From Candidatus Coprovivens excrementavium (GTDB taxonomy: Bacteria; Bacillota_I; Bacilli_A; RF39; UBA660): a stretch of 64,000 nucleotides of DNA. Where the stretch lies: NCBI GenBank assembly GCA_944363975.1, contig CALVVU010000001.1, positions 372,001 to 436,000 on the forward strand, written 5' to 3'. Position numbers and translations under genes: made by a program. Positions 1 through 9,390 of the stretch are shown in pieces (positions within the stretch are counted from its first letter, which is position 1; each line of letters begins with the position of its first letter). A model generated the notes under the pieces. It saw only the letters and a program-made list of their open reading frames with translations. It was not told where the DNA came from and did not search any database.

Positions 1-1425
1 TTTAATAAAAAAGCAAGAGATTTAACTTTAGAAGAATCTATTATGTTAGCTGGTATTCCTAAAGCACCAAATAAATATAATCCCGTAGCTGATTATGAAG
101 CAACTATAAATAGAGGTAAAATTATAGCTAAGTTAATGTTGAATAACGAAGTTATTGATGATAAAACATATAATTCTTTATTTAATAAAAAAATTTATAT
201 CTATGGTAAAAAAAATGAAGACAATTTAAATATGTTAATGTATTATCAAGATGCTGTTTATAACGAATTAGAAAAATTGGAAGAAATACCTGATTCACTT
301 ATTGAGTCTGGGGGTATAAAGATTTATACTTCTTTGAATATCGAAGCACAAAAATTAATGGAAGAAAATATTTTAAAGTATATGAATGATGAAATTGATG
401 ATGAGATGCAAGTTGCTAGTATAATTATTAATCCTAAAACTGGTGGTGTAATGGCATTAACTGGTGGGTTAGATTATACTAAGAGTCAATTTAATAGAGC
501 TACGCAGAGTTCTAGACAAGTTGGTTCAGCAATTAAACCTATTCTTTATTATGCTGCTTTAGAAAACGGAATGGTTTCAAGTTCGACATTTTTATCTGAA
601 CCAACAACTTTTATGTTTTCTTCTAATCAGTCGTATTCGCCATCTAATTATAATGAAAAATATGGGAATAAAAATATAACTATGGCAGCTGCTTTGGCTT
701 ATTCTGATAATATTTACGCTGTAAAAACGCACTTATTTTTGGGAGAAGAAACCTTAGTTAATACTGCGGAAAGAATGGGAATCAAAACAAAGTTGGACCC
801 GATTCCTTCTTTAGCATTAGGTACTTGTGGTCTTAGTATGTTTGACTTTGCAAGAGCATATACAACTTTAGCTAGTGGAGGATATAAAAGAGAGTTATCA
901 TTTATTTTAAAGGTTGAGGATATGGAAGGAAATATTCTATATGAGAAAAAAAATGATGATGATTTAGTTCTTAATGAATCTTATACATATATTTTAAATG
1001 AAATGATGACAGGAACATATAACGCTAATTTTATTGATTATAATACTCCGACTGTAATGAGTATTGCTAGTAAAATATCAAATAAATATGCAATTAAGAC
1101 TGGTTCTTCAGGGACAGATAGTTGGATGGTTGGTTATAATCCAAATGTTTTAATGATGGTATGGAATGGTTATGATGATAACAGAGAATTAGCTGTTAAA
1201 GATGGAACAATTTCAAAGAATGTTTGGGTTGATACAGTTGAGATTTTGGAAATAAAAAAGGAATGGTATGAAATGCCTAGTAACGTAATTGGAGTTCCTT
1301 TAAACGCAATTACCGGTGAAGAAACCGACGATCTTAGTAAAACTTCAATTTTTTATTATGTTAATGGTAGTGAGTATAATAATCAAGATACAGAAGTCGT
1401 TTTCAAAGAAAAAGAAACTAATTAA
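1..1425 (+). CDS. Class A penicillin-binding protein (3' part; start lies before the window)
   Basis: The frame is open from base 1, so the gene begins outside the window; 474 residues are visible. The first ~30 residues are the end of the GT51 glycosyltransferase domain (motif LTLEESIMLAGIPKAPNKYN). The rest is a transpeptidase domain with the catalytic SxxK as SAIK (Ser176, Lys179), SxN as SDN in AYSDNIYAVK, and KTG as KTGSSGTD followed by SWMVGYNP. It should polymerise and cross-link peptidoglycan at the outer membrane face. It points towards the origin, against replication and convergent with noc. A short acidic tail follows the transpeptidase domain. Confidence 0.93.
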   Translation, partial: FNKKARDLTLEESIMLAGIPKAPNKYNPVADYEATINRGKIIAKLMLNNEVIDDKTYNSLFNKKIYIYGKKNEDNLNMLMYYQDAVYNELEKLEEIPDSLIESGGIKIYTSLNIEAQKLMEENILKYMNDEIDDEMQVASIIINPKTGGVMALTGGLDYTKSQFNRATQSSRQVGSAIKPILYYAALENGMVSSSTFLSEPTTFMFSSNQSYSPSNYNEKYGNKNITMAAALAYSDNIYAVKTHLFLGEETLVNTAERMGIKTKLDPIPSLALGTCGLSMFDFARAYTTLASGGYKRELSFILKVEDMEGNILYEKKNDDDLVLNESYTYILNEMMTGTYNANFIDYNTPTVMSIASKISNKYAIKTGSSGTDSWMVGYNPNVLMMVWNGYDDNRELAVKDGTISKNVWVDTVEILEIKKEWYEMPSNVIGVPLNAITGEETDDLSKTSIFYYVNGSEYNNQDTEVVFKEKETN

Positions 1426-1446
1426 AAATTAATTAGTTTCTTTTTT
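1414..1446. terminator. Bidirectional intrinsic terminator between pbp and noc
   Basis: Inverted repeat GAAACTAATT / AATTAGTTTC (1414-1423, 1431-1440) followed by TTTTTT; it overlaps the pbp stop and abuts the noc stop. Confidence 0.8.
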
Positions 1447-2896
1447 AGTCTTTATGAATATGAAGAGTTATTTGATAATTAGTGTCAAAATCTATTTCTT
1501 CTACATCAATATAAAATCCTTGTTGCCCTAATCCTTCTATGCATGTTCTAATGGTAGAAATCGCATCTTTAAGACCCTTTTCTTTTGTTTCAACTTGTTG
1601 TTCTTTATATTCAGGAGTTAATTTTTCTACTGAATCCATTGGGTCAACTAAATTTTCTGGATTATTTATATTTATTTCTTTAGGAGGTTCAGGTATTGGA
1701 GTAAAGAATTTATTATTTGGATTTAATTCTAAATTAGGATTTTGATTTGGAGTATTACTAAATGTATTTAAGTTTGGTTTAATTTCTTGGTGTGGTTGCG
1801 TTGTTTGAAAATTCATTTCATTAAAATTTGGTGTTTCTGGTGTAGTATTGAAATTAACAAATGAGTTATCCATTGTTGGAGCATCAAACACTTCAAAATT
1901 ATTAGAATTTTGTACAGTTTGTTGTCCTTGAATACTATTGAAGAATTTATTATCTTCTGAAGCACTATTTAAATTCTCACTAGATACAAATGTACTAGCT
2001 GAATTTGGCGTTGCAATATTGAATTCAGGAATTGTTTTAGCTGTAGTAAATGAATCTTGAACACTAGAATTATTTGGTTCAAAAGTTGGAAATGGTGTTG
2101 CAGGAGTTGATGATTCTTGTTGTGGTTGTTCTTCTAATGTTTCGAGAGTCTCAATATTTTGAGTTGGTTGAATTTCCTCACTCATTTTATTCGCTAAATT
2201 TATGTCTATAGCATTAGCTTTTATATCTTCAATACTTGGAGTTGCTGATACTAGAGGAACTTCTCCCCCATTATCGTCAGCTATTTCTCCACTTTCTTTT
2301 AATTTTTTTAATTCTAAATCTAATTGACGAACTGTTAGTCTCTCATTAATAATTCGATGAAGCCATTCTCTTTGAGCAGCTTTATCAGGCAAACTTAGTA
2401 ATGTACGAGCATGTCTTTCAGAAATTTTTTCCTCTAATAAAGCTTGTTGAACTTCTTCATCTAAATTTAATAAACGTAGTTTATTAGCAATTGCTGGTTG
2501 AGATAATCCCATTCTTTTAGCTAATTGTTCTTGAGTTAGATAGCCTTTATCTAAAAGACTCTTGTAAGAACGTGCTTCTTCAATTGCAGTTAAATCTCTT
2601 CTTTGAACATTTTCAACTAAGGCAACTTCTGCTGATTTATTATCATCAATATTAGCTATTACAGCAGGTACAGTAGTAAGTCCTGCCATTTGAGCAGCTT
2701 TATATCTTCTTTCTCCAGCAATTATTTCATATTTATCTCCTAATTTTCGTAAAACAAGGGGTTGAATAATGCCGTGTTCTCTTATTGAATCTGACAACTC
2801 TTTTAAACCTTGTTCATCAAAATTTAAACGTGGTTGAAATCTATTGGGTATAATATCTTCTATATGTACTTGAAGTACACTTGATTCTAAATTCAT
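1445..2896 (-). CDS. noc: Noc-type ParB-family nucleoid occlusion protein
   Basis: 483 aa. Residues 8-100 are the CTP-binding ParB N-domain with GERRYKAA (61-68) and ENVQRR (95-100). Residues 115-195 are the helix-turn-helix DNA-binding domain. At the positions known to separate ParB from Noc specificity it has Gln133, Lys139 and Arg161 (SERHAR), as in Noc; a fourth position is Asn144. Perfect Noc sites (ATTTCCCGGGAAAT) occur in this window, and the gene follows rsmG as noc does in Bacillus. Oddities: only ~7 residues precede the core, so the N-terminal membrane-binding amphipathic helix of Bacillus Noc is absent; and a ~220-residue Asn/Gln/Pro/Thr-rich linker separates the HTH from a C-terminal dimerisation domain (~440-483). 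A plain ParB is the alternative. No parA lies next to it. Confidence 0.85.
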   Translation of the reverse strand: MNLESSVLQVHIEDIIPNRFQPRLNFDEQGLKELSDSIREHGIIQPLVLRKLGDKYEIIAGERRYKAAQMAGLTTVPAVIANIDDNKSAEVALVENVQRRDLTAIEEARSYKSLLDKGYLTQEQLAKRMGLSQPAIANKLRLLNLDEEVQQALLEEKISERHARTLLSLPDKAAQREWLHRIINERLTVRQLDLELKKLKESGEIADDNGGEVPLVSATPSIEDIKANAIDINLANKMSEEIQPTQNIETLETLEEQPQQESSTPATPFPTFEPNNSSVQDSFTTAKTIPEFNIATPNSASTFVSSENLNSASEDNKFFNSIQGQQTVQNSNNFEVFDAPTMDNSFVNFNTTPETPNFNEMNFQTTQPHQEIKPNLNTFSNTPNQNPNLELNPNNKFFTPIPEPPKEININNPENLVDPMDSVEKLTPEYKEQQVETKEKGLKDAISTIRTCIEGLGQQGFYIDVEEIDFDTNYQITLHIHKD

Positions 2897-2953
2897 TTAA
2901 TCAGCCCCTTTTATGATAATTATCCTATTATTAATAATACATTATTTCCCATT

Positions 2954-3661
2954 TTATTTCAATGGGTTCTTAATTATTTTTTCGTATCTTCTGGGATATA
3001 TATTTGGTGTATTTTTTTCTTTTTTTATAACAACAATATTACGACCACTTTCTTCGATTGGAAGATAAAAATCAATTATTTTTTCTATTGTTCCACCTAA
3101 TTTGGTGATTGCAGTTTGAGATTGAGTTATCTCATCAACATTTGAGCCTTTTAAAGCAATAAAGTAATAATCTTTTTTTACTAATGGAAGACATAGTTCA
3201 GATAGAACATTCATATTACTCACTGCTCTAGCAGTTACTATTTCAAATTGTTCACGATTTTTTTGACAGAACTCTTCTGCTCGTCCATGATAAAAATCTA
3301 TATCAGTTATTTTTAGTCTATCGGCTAATTCTTTAAGAAAATTAATTTTTTTGTTATTCGAATCTAATAATGTAACTTTCAAATTGGGAAATACTATTTT
3401 TAGAACCATACCTGGGAATCCAGCTCCTGTTCCAATATCTAGTAGATTATGAAAATTATTTAAATCTATAGCTTTAACAATTGTTAATGAATCAAAGAAG
3501 TGTTTTAAATATACTTGGTCTTTATTTTTAATAGCAGTTAAATTGGTATGTTGATTATATTCTAAGAGGAAATTACAATATTCTTCTAATAAATTTAATT
3601 GAGTTGAATTAAGTTTAATTCCTATATTTTCTAATTCTTTTGTAAATGTTTCTTTATTCAT
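2954..3661 (-). CDS. rsmG: 16S rRNA (guanine-N7)-methyltransferase RsmG
   Basis: 235 aa, full length for the GidB family. It uses SAM to make m7G in the 530 loop of 16S rRNA. The SAM-binding motif DIGTGAGFPG lies near residue 78, followed by the acidic strand LKVTLLDSNNKKINFL and the conserved VTARAVSNM. Its ATG overlaps the end of mnmG by 8 bp, so the two are translationally coupled, as in the classic gidA-gidB pair. Confidence 0.96.
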   Translation of the reverse strand: MNKETFTKELENIGIKLNSTQLNLLEEYCNFLLEYNQHTNLTAIKNKDQVYLKHFFDSLTIVKAIDLNNFHNLLDIGTGAGFPGMVLKIVFPNLKVTLLDSNNKKINFLKELADRLKITDIDFYHGRAEEFCQKNREQFEIVTARAVSNMNVLSELCLPLVKKDYYFIALKGSNVDEITQSQTAITKLGGTIEKIIDFYLPIEESGRNIVVIKKEKNTPNIYPRRYEKIIKNPLK

Positions 3662-5522
3662 CTTTACTATATTCCTTCTTTAAATAAACTGATAATATTG
3701 AAATATCGCTTGGATTAACACCACTAATTCTAATAGCTTGAGCTATTGTTTTAGGACGAACTTCTTTTAATTTTTGACGAGCTTCTGAAGCAATATTAGA
3801 AATTTTATCGTAATCTATATCACTAGGGATTTGTTTCTTTTCTAATTTTAACATTTTTTCTGCTTCTTTAATAGCTTTAGCAATATACCCTTCGTATTTT
3901 AAATTTATACTTACTTGTTCTTTAATTTCTTTAGAGAATGGTATATCTATAAGAGAACTTAAAAAGTCAATAGTTATTTCTGGTCTCTTTATAAGTTGTT
4001 CTAAGCTTAGTGAAGCATTTGGTATTTGATAATTATTTTTTATAAACTCTTCTTTTACTTCTGAGGTTATTTTTAATTTTGTTTTTTTCATGTATTCTAG
4101 TAGATTCTTAATATTTTCTTCTTTGATATTAAGACGATTTAATTGATTTTGGTTAATCATGCCTACTTCGTAGCCGTATCGGCGTAAACGTAAATCAGCA
4201 TTGTCACTACGTAGCAATAAACGAAATTCAGCACGGCTAGTTAATAAACGGTATGGATCACGTATTCCTTTTGTTATTAAATCGTCGATTAAAACTCCAA
4301 TATAAGCATCTGATCTCTTTAAGATAAGTGGTTCTCGATGTTCTAATTTTAATGATGCGTTAATTCCAGCCATTAATCCTTGACATGCAGCTTCTTCGTA
4401 ACCACTTGTTCCATTTATTTGACCAGCAGTAAAAAGATTTTTTATAATTTTAGTTTCTAGTGAAGCATTTAATTGAGTTGGATAAATAGCATCATATTCT
4501 ATTGCATAGCCATATTTTAGTATTTTAGCATTTTCTAATCCTGGCAAACTATGAACCATTTGTTCTTGAATTTCTGGTGGCATAGAAGTAGAAAATCCTT
4601 GTAGATATATATCGTCATAATATCTACTTTCTGGTTCTAGAAATAATTGATGTTTTTCTTTTTCAGCAAAACGAACTACTTTATCTTCAATTGATGGGCA
4701 ATAACGTGGACCAATACCTTCAATGTCATCTAAAGCTCCATACATACTAGATTTGTTTAAATTTTCACGGATTATTTGATGAGTTTTTTTATTTGTATAT
4801 GTTAAATAACATGGTAATTGATCTTCGATTTTATATGTTGGATCAATATCAAAACTAAATGTATGATATACGTTATCTCCTGGTTCTATTTTAGTCTTAG
4901 AAAAATCAATCGTTTTGCGATCTAATCTTTGAGGAGTACCAGTTTTTAATCTTATTATTTTAAAACCATATTCTTTTAATTTATCACTTAAGAAGTTTGA
5001 TGGCTTTTCGCCATGAGGACCTTTTCTTGTTCTTGTGTTACCAACTAAGATATCAGCTTTTAAATATGTTCCTGTAGTTAGAATTACTATTTTAGATGAG
5101 ATTTTTGTTCCATCTTCAAGAATTATACCTTTTACTTCTTGATTTTCTACGATTAAATCTTCTACCATTCCTTCTTTTATTTCAAGATTTGGAAGTTTAT
5201 TTAATTGATTAATCATTTCTTTTGGATAAGCTATTTTGTCACCTTGTGCTCTTAAAGATTGAACCGCTGGACCTTTGGCACTATTTAACATTTTTATTTG
5301 TAAATGAGTTTTATCAGCTACTATTCCCATTAAGCCACCTAAGGCATCTATTTCTCTAACAACGATACCTTTAGCACTGCCACCTATATGTGGATTACAT
5401 GGCATGTCAGCAATATTTTTTAAATTACTTGTTAGTAATAATGTTTTATGACCTTTTTTAGCACATGCATTGGCTGCTTCGCATCCAGCATGACCGGCCC
5501 CAACAACGATAATTTCGTACAT
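3654..5522 (-). CDS. mnmG: tRNA uridine-5-carboxymethylaminomethyl(34) synthesis enzyme MnmG
   Basis: 622 aa. FAD-dependent partner of MnmE in modifying wobble uridine 34 of tRNAs. FAD-binding GAGHAGCEAA is at the N-terminus; further family motifs are TRTRKGPHGEKPSN, GTSGYEEAACQGLMAGINA and a helical C-terminal MnmE-binding region. The start at MYEIIVV is chosen because an AAGGGTG ribosome-binding site sits just upstream; an upstream in-frame Met would reach into mnmE. It lies between mnmE and rsmG, in the usual order. Confidence 0.96.
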   Translation of the reverse strand: MYEIIVVGAGHAGCEAANACAKKGHKTLLLTSNLKNIADMPCNPHIGGSAKGIVVREIDALGGLMGIVADKTHLQIKMLNSAKGPAVQSLRAQGDKIAYPKEMINQLNKLPNLEIKEGMVEDLIVENQEVKGIILEDGTKISSKIVILTTGTYLKADILVGNTRTRKGPHGEKPSNFLSDKLKEYGFKIIRLKTGTPQRLDRKTIDFSKTKIEPGDNVYHTFSFDIDPTYKIEDQLPCYLTYTNKKTHQIIRENLNKSSMYGALDDIEGIGPRYCPSIEDKVVRFAEKEKHQLFLEPESRYYDDIYLQGFSTSMPPEIQEQMVHSLPGLENAKILKYGYAIEYDAIYPTQLNASLETKIIKNLFTAGQINGTSGYEEAACQGLMAGINASLKLEHREPLILKRSDAYIGVLIDDLITKGIRDPYRLLTSRAEFRLLLRSDNADLRLRRYGYEVGMINQNQLNRLNIKEENIKNLLEYMKKTKLKITSEVKEEFIKNNYQIPNASLSLEQLIKRPEITIDFLSSLIDIPFSKEIKEQVSINLKYEGYIAKAIKEAEKMLKLEKKQIPSDIDYDKISNIASEARQKLKEVRPKTIAQAIRISGVNPSDISILSVYLKKEYSKDE

Positions 5523-5539
5523 TTTATTCACACCCTTTT

Positions 5540-6904
5540 TTATTTCCCTAAACAAAATCTACTGAACATTTCGTCTAGTAATTCTTCTTCATATGTTGTA
5601 CCATTTATAGTTCCAAGTTTTTCCCAAATAGCTTTAATATCTAATTCTATCATATCAATTGGTACATTATTTCCCAAACCTTTTTCTACTTCTTTAATTG
5701 ATTCTAAACATGATTCTAATATACCAATACTTCTAGAGTTACTAAGATATGTTGGATCAGTAGTTTCTATTTGGGAAATATTAAACATTTCTATTATTTT
5801 TTGTTTTAATTCTTCAATTCCAGTTTTATTTTTAATACTCATGTTAACAATTTGGCACTTATCAACAGGTAATTTTTCAACATTTAATTTTTTTGGTAAA
5901 TCAGTTTTATTAATTATAATAATATAATTTTTGTTTTCTAGTTTATTTAGAAGAGTTTTTATATCTTCTGTTATCTTTTCGTTATTATTTAAAACAAATA
6001 AAATTAGATCTGATTCTTCCATCATTTTTAAGCTTTTTTCAACACCTAATGCTTCAATTATGTCTTCTGTCTGTCTTATACCTGCTGTATCAATTATATT
6101 TAGCAATATTCCATTTAGATAGATTTGTCCTTCTACGATATCTCTAGTTGTTCCGGCAATGTCTGTAACAATGGCTTTTTCTTCTTCTAATAATTGATTT
6201 AATAAACTACTTTTTCCAACATTGGGACGACCTATTATACAAGTTTTTATTCCTTCTTTAATTATTTTTCCATTTTGACTTTCTTTAATTATTTTATTTA
6301 TTTGATTTTTTATATTAGTTATTTTAGGAATTAATAGCTCATTAGTTATGATATCAACATCATCATATTCAGGATAGTCAATATTTACGTTGATGTTAGA
6401 GATTATTTGAATCATGTCATCTCTTAATTTGTTAATTAAATCAGATACTTTTCCTGTAATTTGATTGGTTGCTAGTTCTCTTTGAGTATTTGTTTTAGCA
6501 TTTATTAAGTCCATAACGGCTTCAGCTTCAAGAAGATCTATTCGTCCATTTAAGAAAGCTCTTTTAGTAAATTCGCCTGGTTCTGCAAGACGACAACCAT
6601 TTGTTAGTAGTAATTCTAGTACTTTGTTTGTTGATGCTACCCCACCATGAGTATTTATTTCAACAGTATCTTCGGTAGTAAATGTTTTAGGAGAACGCAT
6701 TACTGAAACTAATACTTCATCAATAACTTTGTTATTTTTATCTATTATATAACCATAGTTAATTGTGTGAGAATCGACTGTTGTTAAGTCTTTACCTTTA
6801 AATATTTTATTAGCAATTGATATTGCTTCTTCGCCACTTACTCTAATTATGGCAATTGCCCCTACTCCTTGACTTGTTGATATTGCACATATTGTATCAT
6901 TCAT
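5540..6904 (-). CDS. mnmE: tRNA modification GTPase MnmE
   Basis: 454 aa. Three parts are visible: an N-terminal tetrahydrofolate-binding domain, a helical domain with an inserted Ras-like G domain (GRPNVGKSSLLN, DIAGTTRD, DTAG, NKTD), and the invariant C-terminus FCLGK with the catalytic Cys. It works with MnmG in forming cmnm5U34. The start MNDTICAIST follows a strong GGGAGGA site; the upstream in-frame Met has none. An extended -10 promoter and a perfect Noc site lie directly upstream. Confidence 0.96.
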   Translation of the reverse strand: MNDTICAISTSQGVGAIAIIRVSGEEAISIANKIFKGKDLTTVDSHTINYGYIIDKNNKVIDEVLVSVMRSPKTFTTEDTVEINTHGGVASTNKVLELLLTNGCRLAEPGEFTKRAFLNGRIDLLEAEAVMDLINAKTNTQRELATNQITGKVSDLINKLRDDMIQIISNINVNIDYPEYDDVDIITNELLIPKITNIKNQINKIIKESQNGKIIKEGIKTCIIGRPNVGKSSLLNQLLEEEKAIVTDIAGTTRDIVEGQIYLNGILLNIIDTAGIRQTEDIIEALGVEKSLKMMEESDLILFVLNNNEKITEDIKTLLNKLENKNYIIIINKTDLPKKLNVEKLPVDKCQIVNMSIKNKTGIEELKQKIIEMFNISQIETTDPTYLSNSRSIGILESCLESIKEVEKGLGNNVPIDMIELDIKAIWEKLGTINGTTYEEELLDEMFSRFCLGK

Positions 6905-6928
6905 TTTTAGTCCTCCCTTTTGGCTCGT

Positions 6929-6957
6929 ATTATAGCACATTTTGTTATTTTGGGAAA
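6929..6957 (-). promoter_or_regulatory. mnmE promoter with a Noc half-site at -35
   Basis: On the minus strand TGCTATAAT forms an extended -10 (hexamer 6929-6934). 17 bp upstream, where a -35 would be, is TTTCCC (6952-6957), half of a Noc site. The same TTTCCC-17-TATAAT layout recurs before tatD. Confidence 0.55.
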
Positions 6958-6976
6958 TAAAAATAATATTTAATTT

Positions 6977-6990
6977 ATTTCCCGGGAAAT
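6977..6990. promoter_or_regulatory. Noc-binding site (perfect palindrome)
   Basis: ATTTCCCGGGAAAT, identical to the Bacillus Noc-binding site. It lies in the jag-mnmE intergenic region upstream of mnmE. Confidence 0.8.
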
Positions 6991-7000
6991 AATTTAGTAT

Positions 7001-7026
7001 AAAAAAAAGAAGATTTATTCATCTTC
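7001..7026 (-). terminator. Terminator after jag
   Basis: On the minus strand GAAGAT-gaataa-ATCTTC is followed by eight T; the stop codon of jag lies in the loop. Confidence 0.8.
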
Positions 7027-7629
7027 TTTATATCTTATTACAATATGACGATTTGGCTCTTCGCCTTCACTTGAAGTTGAAATATTTTTGATGTTTGCTA
7101 AAGCATTATGAATAATTCTTCTTTCATATGAATTCATATTATCTAAACTTACATCGATTTTTGTTTTTTGAACTTCATGGGCTATTTTCTTAGCATTTCT
7201 TTCTAGTTGAGATATTTTCTTTTCTTTATAATTTTCGACATCTAATAATATATATGGATAAATACCAATTTCGTTATGAACAATTTGACGTAGTATAGTT
7301 TGAATTGCCATAAGTGTTTGGCCATTACGACCAATTAATATACTATTATTATCAGAATACATTTTTATATTAATTTGTTCATTTCTAACGTTTGTTTCAA
7401 ATTTAACTTCTAAATTCATATTATTTAGTAATTCATTTAATTTATTTTTTATAAAGTCAGCAATGTCACTATATTTTATAACACTACATTTATAGGTTGT
7501 TGCTTTAAACAATTTTCCTTTTATTTCTTCTTCCTTAATATAAGCTTCTTCTTCGGTGATTTTTAGACTTTCTAATGCTTTTGCTTTAGCTTCTTCTTTT
7601 GTTTTACCTTCAAATACTTCTAACTTCAT
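7015..7629 (-). CDS. jag: RNA-binding protein Jag/KhpB (SpoIIIJ-associated)
   Basis: 204 aa with the standard order Jag-N domain (1-50), KH domain (~60-135, variant loop GRNG in SILIGRNGQTLMAIQ) and R3H domain (~140-204, ending NRHIVIRYKED). It binds RNA and in relatives affects cell-wall growth and sporulation. The start at MKLEVFEGK has an AGAGGA site; it begins 1 bp after the yidC stop, so the pair is coupled. Confidence 0.93.
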   Translation of the reverse strand: MKLEVFEGKTKEEAKAKALESLKITEEEAYIKEEEIKGKLFKATTYKCSVIKYSDIADFIKNKLNELLNNMNLEVKFETNVRNEQINIKMYSDNNSILIGRNGQTLMAIQTILRQIVHNEIGIYPYILLDVENYKEKKISQLERNAKKIAHEVQKTKIDVSLDNMNSYERRIIHNALANIKNISTSSEGEEPNRHIVIRYKEDE

Positions 7630-7630
7630 T

Positions 7631-8569
7631 TTAAATCCTCTTTTCAATTATCTTTTTTATTATTAAATTTTGAATAACAGCAAAGCCATTTGTTACAATC
7701 CAATATAAAGCGATTGCTGTTGGTAAACTCAATGATGCAAATGATACCATAATTATCATAAAAATAAACATAAATTTCATTTGTTGTGCCATCTCGTTAT
7801 TTTGATCTTGACTTGCCATAGAATTTTTAAATGATAAGAATGTAGATAAAATTATTAAAATTATTAGAATTATATATATATAGTTATGTTGAGCAATTCC
7901 TGTTGCTGGAGTCATTCCTAAATTCATAGTTAGGAAAGTTCCTTCAAATATAGCAGGAACTCTATTAATTGCTTCTAGGAAAGCAAAGAATAAAGGTAAT
8001 TGAATAAAAGCTAATAGACATCCACTTACAGGATTTATTTTATATTTTTTATATAAAAGCATTGTTTCTTGGCTTTTAGCCATTAATGATTCATTATCAG
8101 TTTTATCTTTATATTTTCGCTCTATTTTAGCCATTTCTGGTTGAATTTTTTTCATATTCTCAGATTGTTTAACTGTTTTAATTTGAATTGGCATAAGAAT
8201 TATTCTAATTAATAAACCAATTATCATTACAGATAAACCCATATTTTTAACTAGATATCCTAATTTTAAAATAATAAATGCTAATGGTTTAATAAATATA
8301 GATTCCCATAAGCTATGATATTCTAATTTATTTGGAGTAAATGTTGAACAAGTTGGTAAATCTTCTAATTTAACTTGTAATTTATCATCATATTTAGTAT
8401 ATGTTTCAAGTAATTTTTCATCACTTGGTTTACAAATAATATTAGAATTTAAAGTTTGACCTGTTTCTTTATTTGTAACAACTTCTTTTCCATCTTTTAT
8501 GGTTTGACTACAACCTGTACATAATATTAATATAAGGGCTACTACTAGTATTTTTATTTTTTTCCTCAC
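7631..8569 (-). CDS. yidC: Membrane protein insertase YidC/SpoIIIJ
   Basis: 312 aa. An N-terminal signal ends in a lipobox-like LCTGC (Cys20), as in Bacillus SpoIIIJ, although -3 is Cys rather than Leu. The YidC/Oxa1 core spans ~90-305 with five hydrophobic segments. The conserved intramembrane Arg is in LLIRIILMP and the cytoplasmic hairpin is rich in charged residues (NMKKIQPEMAKIERKYKD). It inserts membrane proteins with or without Sec. The rnpA-yidC-jag order is conserved at bacterial origins. Confidence 0.95.
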   Translation of the reverse strand: MRKKIKILVVALILILCTGCSQTIKDGKEVVTNKETGQTLNSNIICKPSDEKLLETYTKYDDKLQVKLEDLPTCSTFTPNKLEYHSLWESIFIKPLAFIILKLGYLVKNMGLSVMIIGLLIRIILMPIQIKTVKQSENMKKIQPEMAKIERKYKDKTDNESLMAKSQETMLLYKKYKINPVSGCLLAFIQLPLFFAFLEAINRVPAIFEGTFLTMNLGMTPATGIAQHNYIYIILIILIILSTFLSFKNSMASQDQNNEMAQQMKFMFIFMIIMVSFASLSLPTAIALYWIVTNGFAVIQNLIIKKIIEKRI

Positions 8570-8579
8570 GTTATCACCT

Positions 8580-8900
8580 TTATTTTTCTATTAAATTTAT
8601 AAGAGCTTTTTCCATATCTTGAAATTTAGCATCACGACAGCTCTTTCTAATCATTATAATATAATTATAGTTATTTTTAAATAGATTTTGATTATTATCA
8701 ATTATTGCTCTTGTTTGACGCTTTAATTTATTTCTTATTACAGCTGTACCAATTTTTTTACTAATAGCTATGCCAAACATTTTTTTACTTTCATTATTTA
8801 TATTACTATATAACACATAGTAATTATTTTTTTTAAACTTACCGTTTTTAATAATATGATTAAATATTTTCTGATCTTTTATGGTATTTATTCTTTTCAT
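8580..8900 (-). CDS. rnpA: Ribonuclease P protein component
   Basis: 106 aa. Protein subunit of RNase P, which matures tRNA 5' ends. The RNR signature is present as AVIRNKLKRQTRAI, preceded by GIAISKKIG, the central strand of the fold. It lies between rpmH and yidC as usual. The protein is Lys/Asn rich like the rest of the genome. Confidence 0.94.
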   Translation of the reverse strand: MKRINTIKDQKIFNHIIKNGKFKKNNYYVLYSNINNESKKMFGIAISKKIGTAVIRNKLKRQTRAIIDNNQNLFKNNYNYIIMIRKSCRDAKFQDMEKALINLIEK

Positions 8901-8923
8901 TGTTAGTCACCCTTTTTATACAC

Positions 8924-8943
8924 AAAAAACCACTTTATAGTGG
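8924..8943 (-). terminator. Partial terminator between rpmH and rnpA
   Basis: On the minus strand CCACT-ATAA-AGTGG is followed by TTTTTTG. It probably lowers rnpA transcription relative to rpmH. Confidence 0.65.
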
Positions 8944-8944
8944 C

Positions 8945-9070
8945 TTATTTAACAACGATCTTTTTACGACCCTTTTTTCTTCTTGAATTTAGAATATTAC
9001 TTTCTTTTCTTGCAAAAAAGCCATGTTTTTTTGCTCTTTTTCTATTATTTGGTTGATAAGTTCTTTTCAT
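8945..9070 (-). CDS. rpmH: 50S ribosomal protein L34
   Basis: 41 aa, slightly shorter than the usual 44. Starts [18 protein letters not shown] and ends [16 protein letters not shown] ribosome-binding site is directly upstream. It is the gene closest to the origin on the left side, its standard location. Confidence 0.95.
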   Translation of the reverse strand: MKRTYQPNNRKRAKKHGFFARKESNILNSRRKKGRKKIVVK

Positions 9071-9366
9071 AATACACCTCCACATCTAAATAAGCTCTCT
9101 TATTATAATAATATTTTTTTAAAAAAGTCAAGAAATATCGCAAATTCAATTATCAAAATAAAATTTATTAACAAATGCTTGTGGATATGTGGATAACTTT
9201 TTCGACATGTTATTTAAGAATTTGTTGATAATGTGGATAAATTTATAATTATTAGATAATATAAGCTTTTAATTGTTAATATTTTTGTTCATAATCTGTT
9301 TATAAGAAAAAAAAGTTAAAATATTTCTTTTATTTTTCCACAGCATGAGTTAAAATATTTGTACAT
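9071..9366. other. oriC, left DnaA-box cluster upstream of dnaA
   Basis: Gene-free, extremely AT-rich. DnaA boxes: TGTGGATAA perfect at 9188-9196 and 9232-9240; TGTTGATAA at 9223-9231 directly abutting the latter; one-mismatch copies TGTGGATAT at 9180-9188 and TTTTCCACA at 9334-9342. The flanking genes diverge here, and strand bias switches from minus to plus. It presumably also contains the rpmH and dnaA promoters. Confidence 0.85.
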
Positions 9367-9390
9367 ATGGTGCGAAGTGGGGTGATGGTT

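Noticed and set aside
43-1425. Start of the penicillin-binding protein at Met 43
   Set aside because: The frame is open to base 1 and upstream residues match the GT51 domain, so the gene is truncated by the window edge.
5448-5927. 159-codon plus-strand frame across mnmG/mnmE
   Set aside because: Lies antisense to two well-supported genes, has no family resemblance and no ribosome-binding site.
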